DNA from: Candidatus Avelusimicrobium pullarium
GTDB taxonomy: Bacteria > Elusimicrobiota > Elusimicrobia > Elusimicrobiales > Elusimicrobiaceae
Reading direction: 5' to 3'
Length of the DNA: 64,000 bases
Assembly (NCBI GenBank): GCA_944323745.1
Contig: CALUTQ010000001.1
Location: forward strand, 310,001-374,000
Position 1 is the stretch's first letter. Each line of letters opens with the position of its first letter. The translations under genes were made by a program, and so were the position numbers. Below, piece by piece: positions 33,563 through 42,941 of this stretch. The notes under the pieces are model-generated. The model saw only the letters and a list, made by a program, of their open reading frames with translations, did no database searches and was not told the origin of the DNA.

Positions 33563-33674
33563 ACGTATCAGACTGTAGGTGGCAAAACCCGCCAGGCTCG
33601 TCGGAGAACGATGAGCCAGTGTGGGATTTACTGCCGATAATTTTTTATTTACAAGCAGTTCTAAGGAACCAAAA
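33563..33674 (+). promoter_or_regulatory. Structured 5' leader of the S10 operon
   Basis: About 112 nt. Core hairpin: CCCGC (33588-33592) with GTGGG (33621-33625), then GGCTCGTCG (33595-33603) with CGATGAGCC (33609-33617) around loop GAGAA (33604-33608). A second stem pairs ACTGC with GCAGT, and GTTC-TAAG-GAAC near 33658-33669 places the Shine-Dalgarno in a small loop. The apex matches that of the rplJ leader. Confidence 0.6.
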
Positions 33675-34019
33675 ATGGCAGAAAAAACTGAAAAAAAGGC
33701 TAGAATTCTCAGCCAGGAAAGAATCCGCATTAAACTGCGCTCTTACGACCATCGTATGCTTGACAACAGTGTTGCCCGCATCGTGGAAACCGCGCAGAAA
33801 ACCGGCGCTATCGTCGCCGGCCCGGTTCTCCTTCCGGTACGCATTAAGAAGTACACCGTGCTTCGCTCCCCGCATACCGACAAGAAATCCCGTGAGCAGT
33901 TTGAAATGCGCATTCACAAACGGCTGATTGACTTGAAGAGTCCCACCTCTAAGACGGTAGACGAGCTGATGAAATTAGATCTCCCTGCCGGCGTGGATGT
34001 GGCAATTAAAAGCAACTAA
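33675..34019 (+). CDS. rpsJ: 30S ribosomal protein S10
   Basis: 114 aa, slightly longer than usual (about 102) because of an N-terminal [15 protein letters not shown] extension. [14 protein letters not shown] and [20 protein letters not shown] are the S10 core. Also the NusE subunit of antitermination, relevant to the boxA motifs in the rRNA leader. AAGGAACC Shine-Dalgarno. First gene of the S10 operon. Confidence 0.97.
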   Translation: MAEKTEKKARILSQERIRIKLRSYDHRMLDNSVARIVETAQKTGAIVAGPVLLPVRIKKYTVLRSPHTDKKSREQFEMRIHKRLIDLKSPTSKTVDELMKLDLPAGVDVAIKSN

Positions 34020-34038
34020 ATAAGGAAAACATAAGGTT

Positions 34039-34833
34039 ATGGCAGAAGAAAACAAACAAGCTGCTGGTGCCCAAGAGGCAACGACTCCCGTTGCTGAAGC
34101 GGCCAAAGCAGAAACTGTCAAAGAAGCTCCGGCTACGTTCCGTTTTGTAATCGGCGAAAAAGTGGGGATGACCCAGCTCTTTGATGAAAAAGGCAACCTC
34201 TATGGCGTGTCCGTGGTAAAAGCGGGCCCCTGCAAGGTTGTGCGCGTCAGAACCCAGGAAAAAGACGGCTACAACGCCGTCTGCGTCGGTTTTGGCGAAG
34301 TGAAAGAAAGCAAATTGAACAAACCCGAACTCGGGTATTTCAAAAAAGCCAACACGACCCCTGTCCGCCACCTCAAAGAACACCGCGTGGCAGATGTGAA
34401 CGGTTTTGAAATCGGTCAGGTCATTTCACTCGAAAAAATTTTTAAACCCGGCGATTATGTAGACGTGCAGGGCAGCATTAAAGGCCACGGCTTTGCCGGC
34501 GCGATGAAACGCCACGGCTTTGCCGGCCAGCCCGCCAGCCACGGTGCCTCTGACAGAGAAAGAGCACCCGGCGGCTTGGCTTCCCGCCGCTCTTTGGGTA
34601 AAGTTTTGTCCGGCCAGCGTATGGCGGGGCACTACGGCACCACGACGCACACCGTCGCCAAAATTGAAGTTATCAAAGTGGACAATGAGAACAACCTGCT
34701 CTTTTTGAAAGGCTCCGTCCCCGGCGCCAAGGGCAGCATCGTGTCCGTCTTGGAAACCTCCAAAAACAAAAAACACGTAGTGGCTCCTATCGTGCAGAAA
34801 ATCTCTGCTTCCAAAGCCGCTAACAAGAAGTAA
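34039..34833 (+). CDS. rplC: 50S ribosomal protein L3, with N-terminal extension
   Basis: 264 aa versus about 210 usual. Residues 1-33 are an Ala/Glu/Lys/Thr-rich extension (MAEENKQAAGAQEATTPVAE and on); the L3 core starts at RFVIGEKVGMTQLFD. The peptidyl-transferase loop region GKVLSGQRMAGHYG is intact. AAGGAAAAC Shine-Dalgarno. Confidence 0.97.
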   Translation: MAEENKQAAGAQEATTPVAEAAKAETVKEAPATFRFVIGEKVGMTQLFDEKGNLYGVSVVKAGPCKVVRVRTQEKDGYNAVCVGFGEVKESKLNKPELGYFKKANTTPVRHLKEHRVADVNGFEIGQVISLEKIFKPGDYVDVQGSIKGHGFAGAMKRHGFAGQPASHGASDRERAPGGLASRRSLGKVLSGQRMAGHYGTTTHTVAKIEVIKVDNENNLLFLKGSVPGAKGSIVSVLETSKNKKHVVAPIVQKISASKAANKK

Positions 34834-34844
34834 GGACTTTGACC

Positions 34845-35474
34845 ATGGAAACTAAAGTTTTAGATATCAAAGGTAAAGAACAGGGCACCATCGAATTGCC
34901 GGAAAGTTTGTTCTCCGTCAAGCCGAACCCGACCTTCCTTCACGAAGTCATCACCGCCTTCCTGGCCAACCAGAGAAGCGGCAGCGCGGACGTAAAGACC
35001 CGTTCCGAAGTGTCCGGCACCGGCAAAAAACCGTGGAAACAGAAAGGCACCGGCCGCGCCCGTCAGGGCAGCTTGCGTGCCCCGCAGTTCCGCCACGGCG
35101 GTGTCGCTTTCGGGCCTACCCCGCATTCTTTCCGCCAATACTTGCCCGTTGCCAAACGCCGCGCGGCCATCGCGCAGTCTTTGTCGGCTAAATTTGCCGA
35201 AGGCAACATCGTGGTATTGGACAGCTTGACGCTTAAGGAACCCAAAACGAAGGCTTTTGCCGAAGTGCTCAATGTGCTTTCCGCCGGCCGCAAACCGCTG
35301 GTGCTGGCCAACATTGACGACACGACCCGTTTGGCTTCCCGCAACGTCGCCGGCCTGACCCAAATGGCGCCTGAACACGCCAACGCCTATGCCGTGCTCA
35401 ACAGCACCAAAGTCATTTTGACCAAAGATTCCGTAGAAGCCTTGGCCAAGACTTTTGTTAAGGAGGCCAAATAA
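34845..35474 (+). CDS. rplD: 50S ribosomal protein L4
   Basis: 209 aa. ATG at 34845 chosen for the AAGGA spacing. The exit-tunnel loop GTGKKPWKQKGTGRARQGS and the RHGGVAFGP block are typical. In E. coli L4 represses the S10 operon through its leader; whether it does so here is unknown. Stop overlaps the rplW start. Confidence 0.97.
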   Translation: METKVLDIKGKEQGTIELPESLFSVKPNPTFLHEVITAFLANQRSGSADVKTRSEVSGTGKKPWKQKGTGRARQGSLRAPQFRHGGVAFGPTPHSFRQYLPVAKRRAAIAQSLSAKFAEGNIVVLDSLTLKEPKTKAFAEVLNVLSAGRKPLVLANIDDTTRLASRNVAGLTQMAPEHANAYAVLNSTKVILTKDSVEALAKTFVKEAK

Positions 35475-35767
35475 TGAGAACGTACAGCATTTTGAAAAAG
35501 CCTCTTTTGACAGAAAAGAGCTTGCTTGAACGCGACAATAAAAACCGCTACGGCTTTGTCGTAGCCAAAGACGCGTCCAAAGGCGAAATTAAAACGGCCG
35601 TGGAAAAGATTTTCAACGTCACCGTGACCAAAATTAACACCATTTCCGTGCGCGGCAAGATGCACAGAATGGGCCGGTTTGAAGGTAAAAAGCCGGATTA
35701 CAAAAAAGCTTTCGTGACCTTGAAAGAAGGCGACAAAATCGAAGTGGTGGAAACCACTGCGAAGTAG
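35474..35767 (+). CDS. rplW: 50S ribosomal protein L23
   Basis: 97 aa, tunnel-exit protein that docks SRP and trigger factor. KPLLTEKSL and the FEGKKPDYKKAFVTLKEGD tail match. Overlaps rplD stop by one base (TAATG). Confidence 0.97.
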   Translation: MRTYSILKKPLLTEKSLLERDNKNRYGFVVAKDASKGEIKTAVEKIFNVTVTKINTISVRGKMHRMGRFEGKKPDYKKAFVTLKEGDKIEVVETTAK

Positions 35768-35787
35768 AATAAGGAGAACTACTGATT

Positions 35788-36627
35788 ATGCCTATCAAGA
35801 CATTTAGACCTTACACTCCTTCCAGGAGAACCATCACGGTGGCCGATTTCTCCGAGATCACCAAGACGACTCCGGAAAAGAGACTGACCAAAGGTCTGCG
35901 CAAAACCGGCGGACGCAACAACACCGGTATGATTATGGTTCGCCACATTGGCGGCGGTCATAAACGCGCATACAGACAAATCGATTTTAAGAGAGAAAAA
36001 CACGGCGTGCCCGCGACGGTCGTTTCTATTGAATACGACCCGAACAGAAGCGCGCGCATCTGCCTCTTAAAATATGCCGACGGCGACAAACGCTACATCC
36101 TGCACCCCATTGGCGTAAAAGTGGGTGATGTGTTGATGAGCGGCCCTCAAGCCGATATTAAAGTGGGTAACTGCCTTGCTCTTAAAAACATTCCTGAAGG
36201 TACTTTTATCCACGCCATCGAACTCAAAGTCGGCAAAGGCGCGCAATTGGCGCGCAGCGCCGGTTCCCAAGGCCAGTTAATGGCTAAGGAAGCCGAATAC
36301 GCCCACATCAAGATGCCGTCCGGCGAAATCCGCCTGGTTCCCAGCGCCTGCTGCGCTACCATCGGCCAGGTGGGCAACATTGACCACGCCAACGTGGTTA
36401 TTGGTAATGCCGGTCGCAATCGCCATCGCGGCGAAAAACCGACCGTACGCGGCAGCGCGATGAACGCTGTGGACCATCCGATGGGTGGTGGCCGCGGTCA
36501 CGGTAAAGGCGGCAATATTCCGCGCTCTCCGTGGAATCAGCCTGCCCGCGGTTTGAAGACCCGCTCCACCAAAAAGGTATGGGGCTGGATGATCGTCAGC
36601 GACAGAAGAAAAAACAAGGTTAAATAA
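35788..36627 (+). CDS. rplB: 50S ribosomal protein L2
   Basis: 279 aa, full length. GGRNNTGMI, the histidine-containing [14 protein letters not shown] motif required for peptidyl transfer, and the basic C-terminus are present. AAGGAG Shine-Dalgarno. Confidence 0.98.
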   Translation: MPIKTFRPYTPSRRTITVADFSEITKTTPEKRLTKGLRKTGGRNNTGMIMVRHIGGGHKRAYRQIDFKREKHGVPATVVSIEYDPNRSARICLLKYADGDKRYILHPIGVKVGDVLMSGPQADIKVGNCLALKNIPEGTFIHAIELKVGKGAQLARSAGSQGQLMAKEAEYAHIKMPSGEIRLVPSACCATIGQVGNIDHANVVIGNAGRNRHRGEKPTVRGSAMNAVDHPMGGGRGHGKGGNIPRSPWNQPARGLKTRSTKKVWGWMIVSDRRKNKVK

Positions 36628-36629
36628 CT

Positions 36630-36914
36630 ATGGGAAGATCAACTAAAAAAGGTCCTTATGTGGATTTAAACCTGTTGGAAAAGGTTCAGAAGATGAACGC
36701 CTCCAACGAAAAGAAACCTATCAAGACGTGGGCGAGAGCTTGCACGATTATCCCGGAATTTGTGGGACACACCTTTTTGGTGCACAATGGACGGAAATTT
36801 CTGCCCATCTACATTTCCGAGAGAATGGTAGGATACAAACTCGGTGAATTTTCTTTCACCCGGTTGTTCAAAGGCCACGGTGGTATGACCAAAGATTCCA
36901 CCGCCTTGAAATAA
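36630..36914 (+). CDS. rpsS: 30S ribosomal protein S19
   Basis: 94 aa. [35 protein letters not shown] and [15 protein letters not shown] are S19 hallmarks. Starts 3 nt after rplB. Confidence 0.97.
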   Translation: MGRSTKKGPYVDLNLLEKVQKMNASNEKKPIKTWARACTIIPEFVGHTFLVHNGRKFLPIYISERMVGYKLGEFSFTRLFKGHGGMTKDSTALK

Positions 36915-36930
36915 GAGTTGAGGATTTGAT

Positions 36931-37290
36931 ATGGAAGCTTGTGCAAAAGCTAAATTTCAACGCTATGGCAGCCGCAAGGTGAACCTGGTGCTGGACCAAA
37001 TCCGCGGCAAAAACGTAAAGGCGGCGGAAGACGTGCTCCCGTTTATCGCCAAACGCACTGCCGACTTGGTCGCCAAAACCATTCACAGCGCTGCGGCTAA
37101 CCTGGAAGTGAAAGCCGGCAAAAAGCTGGACTTCAGCAAAGTCTTCATTAAAGAAGCGTTTGCTAATTTGGGCCCCAGCGGCCACTTGAGACGGATTCAA
37201 CCGGGCCCGCAAGGCCGCGCTATGCCCTACAAAAAGAGCATGTGCCACCTGACGGTCATTGTTTCCGACGAAAAAAAGGGAGGTCGCTAA
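36931..37290 (+). CDS. rplV: 50S ribosomal protein L22
   Basis: 119 aa. The beta-hairpin that lines the exit tunnel is seen as [30 protein letters not shown] closes the protein. GTTGAGGA-type Shine-Dalgarno. Confidence 0.96.
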   Translation: MEACAKAKFQRYGSRKVNLVLDQIRGKNVKAAEDVLPFIAKRTADLVAKTIHSAAANLEVKAGKKLDFSKVFIKEAFANLGPSGHLRRIQPGPQGRAMPYKKSMCHLTVIVSDEKKGGR

Positions 37291-37293
37291 ACT

Positions 37294-38028
37294 ATGGGAC
37301 ACAAGATTCACCCGCGGTCTATTAGACTGGGCTATATTCAGGATTGGCGTTCCCGCTGGTTCGCCCCCAAGAATATGCCTGCGTTGATTATGGAAGATTT
37401 CCAGATCCGCAAGATCGTGGACGACAAATTTAAGATGGCAGCCGTAAGCTATGTGGGTATTGAACGTGCTGGCGCTTTCCTGCGCTTGAACATTCATACC
37501 GCCCGCCCCGGCGTGGTCATCGGCAAAAAAGGCGCCGACATTGAAGCGCTGCGCAAAGAAATTGAAGCGTTAACGGGCAGCAAAACGTTCGTCAACGTAA
37601 TTGAAATCAAAAATCCGGAAACGGACGCCCAGCTGGTAGCGCAGAATATTGCTATGCAGTTGGAAAAACGCGCTCACTACGGTGCGGCTATGAAGAAAGC
37701 CATTGAAAAGGCCTTGCAAGGCAAAGCCTTGGGTATTAAGATTATGGTTTCCGGCCGTTTGGGTGGCGCGGAAATCGCCCGTACCGAATGGAAACGCGAA
37801 GGTCGCGTACCCTTGCATACCCTGTGCGCTGACATTGACTACGGCTTTGCCGAAGCTTTGACCGTCAGCGGCAAAATCGGCATCAAGGTCTGGATTTTCA
37901 AACGGACGCACTTTGCCAAATCCCCCAAGGAAATTATGAACGAGTTGAAAAAACATCGTGAAATGACCGAGGGAACGACCGATTCCGGCGCCGTGGAAAA
38001 CGTGGCACCGGCCAAGGAAATCAAATAG
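37294..38028 (+). CDS. rpsC: 30S ribosomal protein S3
   Basis: 244 aa, a little longer than common, with an acidic C-terminal tail (EGTTDSGAVENVAPAKEIK). KH-domain GxxG is GKKGADIE after RPGVVI. C-terminal domain RTEWKREGRVPLHTLCADIDYGF is typical. GGAGG precedes the ATG at the rplV stop. Confidence 0.97.
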   Translation: MGHKIHPRSIRLGYIQDWRSRWFAPKNMPALIMEDFQIRKIVDDKFKMAAVSYVGIERAGAFLRLNIHTARPGVVIGKKGADIEALRKEIEALTGSKTFVNVIEIKNPETDAQLVAQNIAMQLEKRAHYGAAMKKAIEKALQGKALGIKIMVSGRLGGAEIARTEWKREGRVPLHTLCADIDYGFAEALTVSGKIGIKVWIFKRTHFAKSPKEIMNELKKHREMTEGTTDSGAVENVAPAKEIK

Positions 38029-38040
38029 AGGAATTTACTT

Positions 38041-38451
38041 ATGTTGATGCCTAAAAGAGTGAAATATCGCAAACCGCACAGCGCGCCCCGCATTAAAGGC
38101 AACGCTACCCGCGGTGCCACCGTGGTATTCGGCGAATATGGTCTTAAAGCGTTGGAACCGAAATGGATCACCGCTCGCCAGATTGAAGCGGCCCGTATTA
38201 CGCTGTCCAGATTTATCAAAAAGAAAGGTAAACTCTGGATTCGTGTTTTCCCCGACAAAGCCATCACCAAACACCCTGCCGAAACCCGTATGGGTAAAGG
38301 TAAAGGTGCACCGGACCACTGGGTGGCCGTTGTGAAACCGGGCACTATCTTGTTTGAGCTGGAAGGAGCAACCCTGGCCGATACGCAGCAGGCTATGCGC
38401 TTAGCTTCCGACAAACTGCCCATCAAGACTAAACTGGTAGCGAGAAGATAG
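38041..38451 (+). CDS. rplP: 50S ribosomal protein L16
   Basis: 136 aa. [20 protein letters not shown] start, [24 protein letters not shown]-type core. Start at 38041 (MLMPKR) or 38047 (MPKR); GAGGA 6-12 nt upstream fits either. Confidence 0.96.
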   Translation: MLMPKRVKYRKPHSAPRIKGNATRGATVVFGEYGLKALEPKWITARQIEAARITLSRFIKKKGKLWIRVFPDKAITKHPAETRMGKGKGAPDHWVAVVKPGTILFELEGATLADTQQAMRLASDKLPIKTKLVARR

Positions 38452-38452
38452 T

Positions 38453-38656
38453 ATGAAGACCAAAGAAAAAGAAGCTTTGAAAAACAAAACCGTGGCCGAA
38501 CTGACGGAAGAATTGGCCAAGGCGCAGGAAAAGAAATTTAATCTTCTTTTCAAACACAGCACCACCCCCATCGCCAATCCGATGGAAATTCGGGCGGTCA
38601 GACGCGAAATTGCTCTTTTGCAAACGCTGATTAACCAGAAGAAAGAGCAAAAATAA
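38453..38656 (+). CDS. rpmC: 50S ribosomal protein L29
   Basis: 67 aa, two-helix protein. KTVAELTEELAKAQEKKFNL and AVRREIALLQTLI are typical. Starts 1 nt after the rplP stop, so coupled. Confidence 0.94.
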   Translation: MKTKEKEALKNKTVAELTEELAKAQEKKFNLLFKHSTTPIANPMEIRAVRREIALLQTLINQKKEQK

Positions 38657-38667
38657 GAGGTTTAGAT

Positions 38668-38937
38668 ATGGAAAATCAAGAAACCCGCGGCCTGAGAAAG
38701 GTCCTTACCGGTGAAGTTGTATCGGACAAGATGAACAAGACCCGCGTCGTAAAAGTGGAACGCCTGGTCCGTCACGGTCTGTACAGCAAAACCCTCAAGA
38801 GAGCGGCTAAATACCACGCCCACGACGAAGGCAACGAAACCAAAGTCGGCGACAAGGTGGAAATTATGAGCTGCCGCCCGCTGTCCAAAACGACCAAATG
38901 GCGCATTTCCAAAATTGTGGAAAGAGCCAAAGCTTAG
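38668..38937 (+). CDS. rpsQ: 30S ribosomal protein S17
   Basis: 89 aa. LTGEVVSDKMNKTRVV, YSKTLKRAAKYHAHDE, VGDKVEIMSCRPLSKTTKWR match S17. Confidence 0.96.
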   Translation: MENQETRGLRKVLTGEVVSDKMNKTRVVKVERLVRHGLYSKTLKRAAKYHAHDEGNETKVGDKVEIMSCRPLSKTTKWRISKIVERAKA

Positions 38938-38965
38938 TTTTGTTAAAAAACTACGGAGTTAATGT

Positions 38966-39334
38966 ATGATTCAATTGAGAAGCATCGTCAACGTGGCTGA
39001 CAATTCCGGCGCCAGAAAAGTGCAGTGCTTTAAGGTGCGCGGCGGTCACCACCGGGATATTGCAACCCTCGGAGATGTTGTGATGTGCTCTGTGCGGGAT
39101 GCAATCCCTACTTCCGCCATTAAGAAAGGCGACGTGGTGCGCGCGGTTGTGGTGCGCGTGGCGCGTGAAAAAAGACGTAAAGACGGTTCCTATATTCGCT
39201 TTGATGACAATGCCGTGTGCATCATCAACGACAATGGCGAACCCAAAGGTACGCGTGTGTTCGGGCCGATTGCCAGAGAACTCAGAGAAAAGAACTTTCT
39301 GAAAATCATCTCGCTCGCCCCGGAGGTAGTCTAA
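38966..39334 (+). CDS. rplN: 50S ribosomal protein L14
   Basis: 122 aa, exact family length. [20 protein letters not shown] and [20 protein letters not shown] are hallmark ends. Stop overlaps the rplX start. Confidence 0.97.
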   Translation: MIQLRSIVNVADNSGARKVQCFKVRGGHHRDIATLGDVVMCSVRDAIPTSAIKKGDVVRAVVVRVAREKRRKDGSYIRFDDNAVCIINDNGEPKGTRVFGPIARELREKNFLKIISLAPEVV

Positions 39335-39642
39335 TGCAAGTTAAGAAAAAAGATACCGTATTAATTTTGTCCGGCAAGGACAAAGGCAAGAAGGGTGAAG
39401 TGAAATCGGTCAATCCGTCCAAAAACACCGTGACGGTAATTGGCATCAATATGATTTCCAAACACGTGAAACCTTCCCAGAACAAACAGGGCGGCATCCA
39501 GAAAATGGAAGCCCCGTTGGACGCTTCCAATGTCGCCGTCATCTGCGGTAAATGCAAAAAAGCTATGACCCCCAAAGTGCAAATTTTGGAAAATGGCGAC
39601 AAAGTGCGTGTGTGCCGCAAATGCAACGAGACGCTCATTTAA
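39334..39642 (+). CDS. rplX: 50S ribosomal protein L24
   Basis: 102 aa. The start ATG overlaps the rplN TAA, and translation from there gives [20 protein letters not shown] with the KOW motif. The C-terminus carries four cysteines (ICGKCKKAM and VCRKCNETL), a CxxC pair, so a zinc-binding L24 form. Confidence 0.96.
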   Translation: MQVKKKDTVLILSGKDKGKKGEVKSVNPSKNTVTVIGINMISKHVKPSQNKQGGIQKMEAPLDASNVAVICGKCKKAMTPKVQILENGDKVRVCRKCNETLI

Positions 39643-39656
39643 TCAGGTAAATTAAA

Positions 39657-40247
39657 ATGACCAAAGAAACAAAGAAAACGACTCAAACCGCGTCCGATTA
39701 CCAGCCGACCCTGCAGAAACTCTATAAAGAGCAAGTGCTGCCGGCGCTGCTCAAAGACCTGGGCGTAAAAAGCCCGATGGCTGCGCCTAAGCTGGAAAAG
39801 ATTGTTATCAATATCGGCGTGAAAGATGCCAGAGAAGACATTAAGGCGTTGGAAATTGCCCGCGAAGACTTGACCGCCATTGCCGGCCAGGCCAGCCAGG
39901 TACGCCGCGCCAAAAAGTCTATTTCTAACTTCAAATTGCGTGAAGGTATGCCTATCGGCGTGCGTGTAACGCTGCGCGGTGCGCGTATGTATGAGTTTAT
40001 GGAACGCTTCATCAACATCGCCTGCCCCCGCATTCGCGACTTTCAGGGCTTTGCCGAATCTTTTGACGGCAGAGGCAATTTGAACCTGGGCATCAAAGAA
40101 CACTATATTTTTCCGGAAATTGACGTGGAAAAATCGCCCAAAGCCCACGGTATGAACATTACGTTCGTTACCACCGCTAAGAACGACGAAGACGGCCTGC
40201 GCCTGATGAAATATATGGGTATGCCGTTCAAGAAGTCGGCCAAATAA
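39657..40247 (+). CDS. rplE: 50S ribosomal protein L5
   Basis: 196 aa, about 15 longer than usual at the N-terminus (MTKETKKTTQTASDYQPTL). Core PKLEKIVINIGVKDAREDIK, GRGNLNLGIKEHYIFPEI and GMNITFVTTAKNDEDGLRLM match. Binds 5S rRNA. Confidence 0.97.
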   Translation: MTKETKKTTQTASDYQPTLQKLYKEQVLPALLKDLGVKSPMAAPKLEKIVINIGVKDAREDIKALEIAREDLTAIAGQASQVRRAKKSISNFKLREGMPIGVRVTLRGARMYEFMERFINIACPRIRDFQGFAESFDGRGNLNLGIKEHYIFPEIDVEKSPKAHGMNITFVTTAKNDEDGLRLMKYMGMPFKKSAK

Positions 40248-40262
40248 GGAGCAAAAGAATTT

Positions 40263-40448
40263 ATGGCTACCAAAGCATGGGTTGCAAAAATGGCCAAGGA
40301 CCAGAAGTTCGCCGTCCGGTATCACAACAGATGCCAGATCTGCGGACGCGCCAGAGGTTACTACCGCGATTTCGGTCTTTGCCGTATCTGCCTGAGAAAA
40401 ATGGCACACCAGGGTCTTATCCCGGGTCTGAAAAAATCGAGTTGGTAA
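40263..40448 (+). CDS. rpsN: 30S ribosomal protein S14, zinc-binding type Z
   Basis: 61 aa short form. Cysteines at 24, 27, 40 and 43 (CQIC, CRIC) form the zinc ribbon. RNRC-type start [20 protein letters not shown] is diagnostic. Followed by a 68-nt spacer before rpsH. Confidence 0.97.
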   Translation: MATKAWVAKMAKDQKFAVRYHNRCQICGRARGYYRDFGLCRICLRKMAHQGLIPGLKKSSW

Positions 40449-40516
40449 TTTAAGGAGGAGGCCGCGTTTACGAGTTAACTCCGCAAGGAAAGTAATTTGA
40501 GGCGCAGCCTGATAAT

Positions 40517-40909
40517 ATGGATCCTATCGCAGATTTCTTGACCAGAATCAGAAACGCAAATATGAAAAAGAAAGAAAAAGTGGACATCCCTTTTTCTAAA
40601 ATCAAAACGGAAATCGCGCGCATCTTGAAGGAAGAAGGCTATATTTCCAACTTCAAGGCCGTGCATAACGAAACCAAGGGCGGCGTCGTCCGCGTGTTCC
40701 TCAAATACACGCCGGATAACGAATGTGTCATCCAAGGTTTGCGCCGCGTATCCAAACCGGGCCAGCGGGTGTACAGCGCTTACAACAACATCCCCAAAGT
40801 CCGCGGTTCCTTTGGTATTACCATTTTGTCTACTTCCAAAGGTATTATGACTGACGCGCAGGCCAAAGCCGAAAAAATCGGCGGCGAACTGCTCTGCCAG
40901 GTGTGGTAA
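40517..40909 (+). CDS. rpsH: 30S ribosomal protein S8
   Basis: 130 aa, normal length. [20 protein letters not shown] and the C-terminal [18 protein letters not shown] are typical. The start has only a weak Shine-Dalgarno (GAGG about 16 nt away); a strong AAGGAGG lies about 60 nt upstream, so the spacer may be a control site (S8 is the spc repressor in E. coli). Confidence 0.97.
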   Translation: MDPIADFLTRIRNANMKKKEKVDIPFSKIKTEIARILKEEGYISNFKAVHNETKGGVVRVFLKYTPDNECVIQGLRRVSKPGQRVYSAYNNIPKVRGSFGITILSTSKGIMTDAQAKAEKIGGELLCQVW

Positions 40910-40918
40910 GGGGGGAAT

Positions 40919-41470
40919 ATGAGCAGAATCGGTAAAAAAATCATCAATATTCCCGCTAAAACCAAAGTGGACGTGAAAGATAATGTCGTTACCGCCACCG
41001 GTGCTTTGGGCACTTTGTCCTACACCGTGCCGGCCGACATTAAAATCAATGTGGAAAACGGCGTGATGACTTTGTCTATTGACGAAGCCAGAAAGAAAGA
41101 ACTTAACGCCATTCACGGCACCACCCGCGCCAACGTGTTTAACATCATTGAAGGCGTAACCAACGGCTTCCACAAAAACTTGGAAATCAACGGTTTGGGT
41201 TACCGTGCTTCCGTCGCCGGCAATAAGCTGACGTTGGAAGTGGGTTTTTCCCATCCGGTAATTATGGAAGTGCCCGCCGGCATTACCGTCGTGGCCGACC
41301 CCAAGAGCAACTTGCTGGAAGTCAAAGGCAGCGATAAATTCGCCGTGGGCGATTTTGCCGCTAAAATCCGCCGGATCAGACCTCCCGAGCCGTATAAAGG
41401 CAGCGGTATTAAATATCAGGGTGAACACATTGCCCGCAAAGCCGGTAAGACCGCGGCAGGAGGCAAATAA
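40919..41470 (+). CDS. rplF: 50S ribosomal protein L6
   Basis: 183 aa. [20 protein letters not shown] start and C-terminal [17 protein letters not shown] signature. GGGGGA Shine-Dalgarno, 9 nt after rpsH. Confidence 0.97.
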   Translation: MSRIGKKIINIPAKTKVDVKDNVVTATGALGTLSYTVPADIKINVENGVMTLSIDEARKKELNAIHGTTRANVFNIIEGVTNGFHKNLEINGLGYRASVAGNKLTLEVGFSHPVIMEVPAGITVVADPKSNLLEVKGSDKFAVGDFAAKIRRIRPPEPYKGSGIKYQGEHIARKAGKTAAGGK

Positions 41471-41472
41471 TT

Positions 41473-41841
41473 ATGGCTACCAAACAAGAAAGATATCAAT
41501 ATAGAAAGGACAGAAGCCGCAAACACCTGCTCGCGGCCGCCGGCGCTCACCGCCCGCGCTTGTCCGTTTACAGAAGCTTGAAATACATCTACGCCCAGAT
41601 TATTGACGACAACACGCACGCCACGTTAGTGTCTGCGACCACGTTGTCTAAAGAACTGGAAGGAAAATTTGAAAAATCCGGTAAAAGCGTAGAAGCCGCC
41701 AAAGCCTTGGGTGCCGTTATTGCCCAAAAAGCGTTGGATAAAGGCATTACCGAAGTTATGTTCGACCGCGGCGGCCGCGTGTACCACGGCAGAATCAAAG
41801 CCTTGGCAGACGCTGCGCGCGAAGCGGGCTTGAAATTCTAA
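41473..41841 (+). CDS. rplR: 50S ribosomal protein L18
   Basis: 122 aa. [20 protein letters not shown] and the C-terminal [20 protein letters not shown] match. Binds 5S rRNA with L5. Starts 2 nt after rplF. Confidence 0.97.
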   Translation: MATKQERYQYRKDRSRKHLLAAAGAHRPRLSVYRSLKYIYAQIIDDNTHATLVSATTLSKELEGKFEKSGKSVEAAKALGAVIAQKALDKGITEVMFDRGGRVYHGRIKALADAAREAGLKF

Positions 41842-41858
41842 GAGTATAGGTGAATTTA

Positions 41859-42458
41859 ATGACGAACGAAACGCTGAAAAGCGATAACAGAAAAGAAGCG
41901 AAAGGCAAACGTGCCGAGTTTCAAAAAGCAAGACCCGCCTCCGAAGGCAAAACGACCGTCATTCACGTGGCCCGCACGGCCAAAGTGGTAAAAGGCGGTA
42001 AACGCTTCGGATTCCGCGCCCTGGTAGTAGTGGGCAACGGCGAAGGAAAAGTGGGTGTTGCCATCGGTAAAGCCAATCAGGTTCAGCTGGCCATCGGCAA
42101 AGCTGAAACCCACGCCCGCAAACATATGATCACGTTCCCCGTGGTGGGTGACACCATTCCGCACGAAGTCATCGGCCGTTTTGGGGCTGCTTCCGTGTGG
42201 ATGAAACCCGCCGCCCCGGGTACCGGCGTTATCGCCGGCGCCGGTGTGCGCCTGGTGTTTGAAGCGGCCGGCATTAAAGACGTTTTGGCCAAAAGTCTGG
42301 GCAGCACCAACCCGTGCAACCTGGTCTATGCGACGATGGAAGCTTTGAAACTTTTAAAGAGCAGAGAAGCCGTCAACGTCATTCGCGGCAAAGCCGAAAA
42401 ACCGGCCGAAGCCCCCAAAGCGGAAGAAACGCCCGCGGCTGCTGTGGAAGCCAAATAG
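41859..42458 (+). CDS. rpsE: 30S ribosomal protein S5, with C-terminal extension
   Basis: 199 aa versus about 165 usual. ATG at 41859 chosen over GTG at 41850 because AGG lies 7 nt before it. The dsRNA-binding-like N-domain ([18 protein letters not shown]) and [20 protein letters not shown] are standard; the last 25 residues form an Ala/Glu/Pro/Lys tail ([20 protein letters not shown]). Followed directly by rplO: rpmD is missing. Confidence 0.97.
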   Translation: MTNETLKSDNRKEAKGKRAEFQKARPASEGKTTVIHVARTAKVVKGGKRFGFRALVVVGNGEGKVGVAIGKANQVQLAIGKAETHARKHMITFPVVGDTIPHEVIGRFGAASVWMKPAAPGTGVIAGAGVRLVFEAAGIKDVLAKSLGSTNPCNLVYATMEALKLLKSREAVNVIRGKAEKPAEAPKAEETPAAAVEAK

Positions 42459-42479
42459 TTTTGCGGAGAGGATAACACT

Positions 42480-42941
42480 ATGGTAACTTTGAATAAACTT
42501 TTCCCTAAACACGGGTCCAGAAAACCCAGAAAAAGACTGGGTCTCGGTGCCGCTTCCGGCCTGGGTAACTACTGCGGTAAAGGTATGAAAGGGCAGACCT
42601 CTCGTTCCGGTAACAGCCGCAAAGAAAGCAAAGCCGGCGGTCAGATGCCGCTGGTGCGCCAAACCCCTAAGAGCGGGTTCTCTAACAAAGACTTTGCCCG
42701 CCGTTTTGACTATGTCAACGTGGGTACGCTGGAAAAAATCTTCAAAGCCGGTGAAGAAGTAACGCCGGAAGTGCTGAAGAAAGCCGGCGCCATTCACGAC
42801 GTCAGCAGCGTCAAAATTTTGGGTATGGGCGCAATTACCAAGGCGCTGAAAATTTCCGCCCACGGTTTTTCCAAGACGGCCAAAGCCGCCATTGAAAAAG
42901 CCGGCGGGTCCGTTACTGTACTTGAAAAGAAGACCAAATAA
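42480..42941 (+). CDS. rplO: 50S ribosomal protein L15
   Basis: 153 aa. HGSRKPRKRLGLGAASGLG and GGQMPLVRQTPKSGF are typical. Its stop overlaps the secY start by one base. Confidence 0.97.
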   Translation: MVTLNKLFPKHGSRKPRKRLGLGAASGLGNYCGKGMKGQTSRSGNSRKESKAGGQMPLVRQTPKSGFSNKDFARRFDYVNVGTLEKIFKAGEEVTPEVLKKAGAIHDVSSVKILGMGAITKALKISAHGFSKTAKAAIEKAGGSVTVLEKKTK

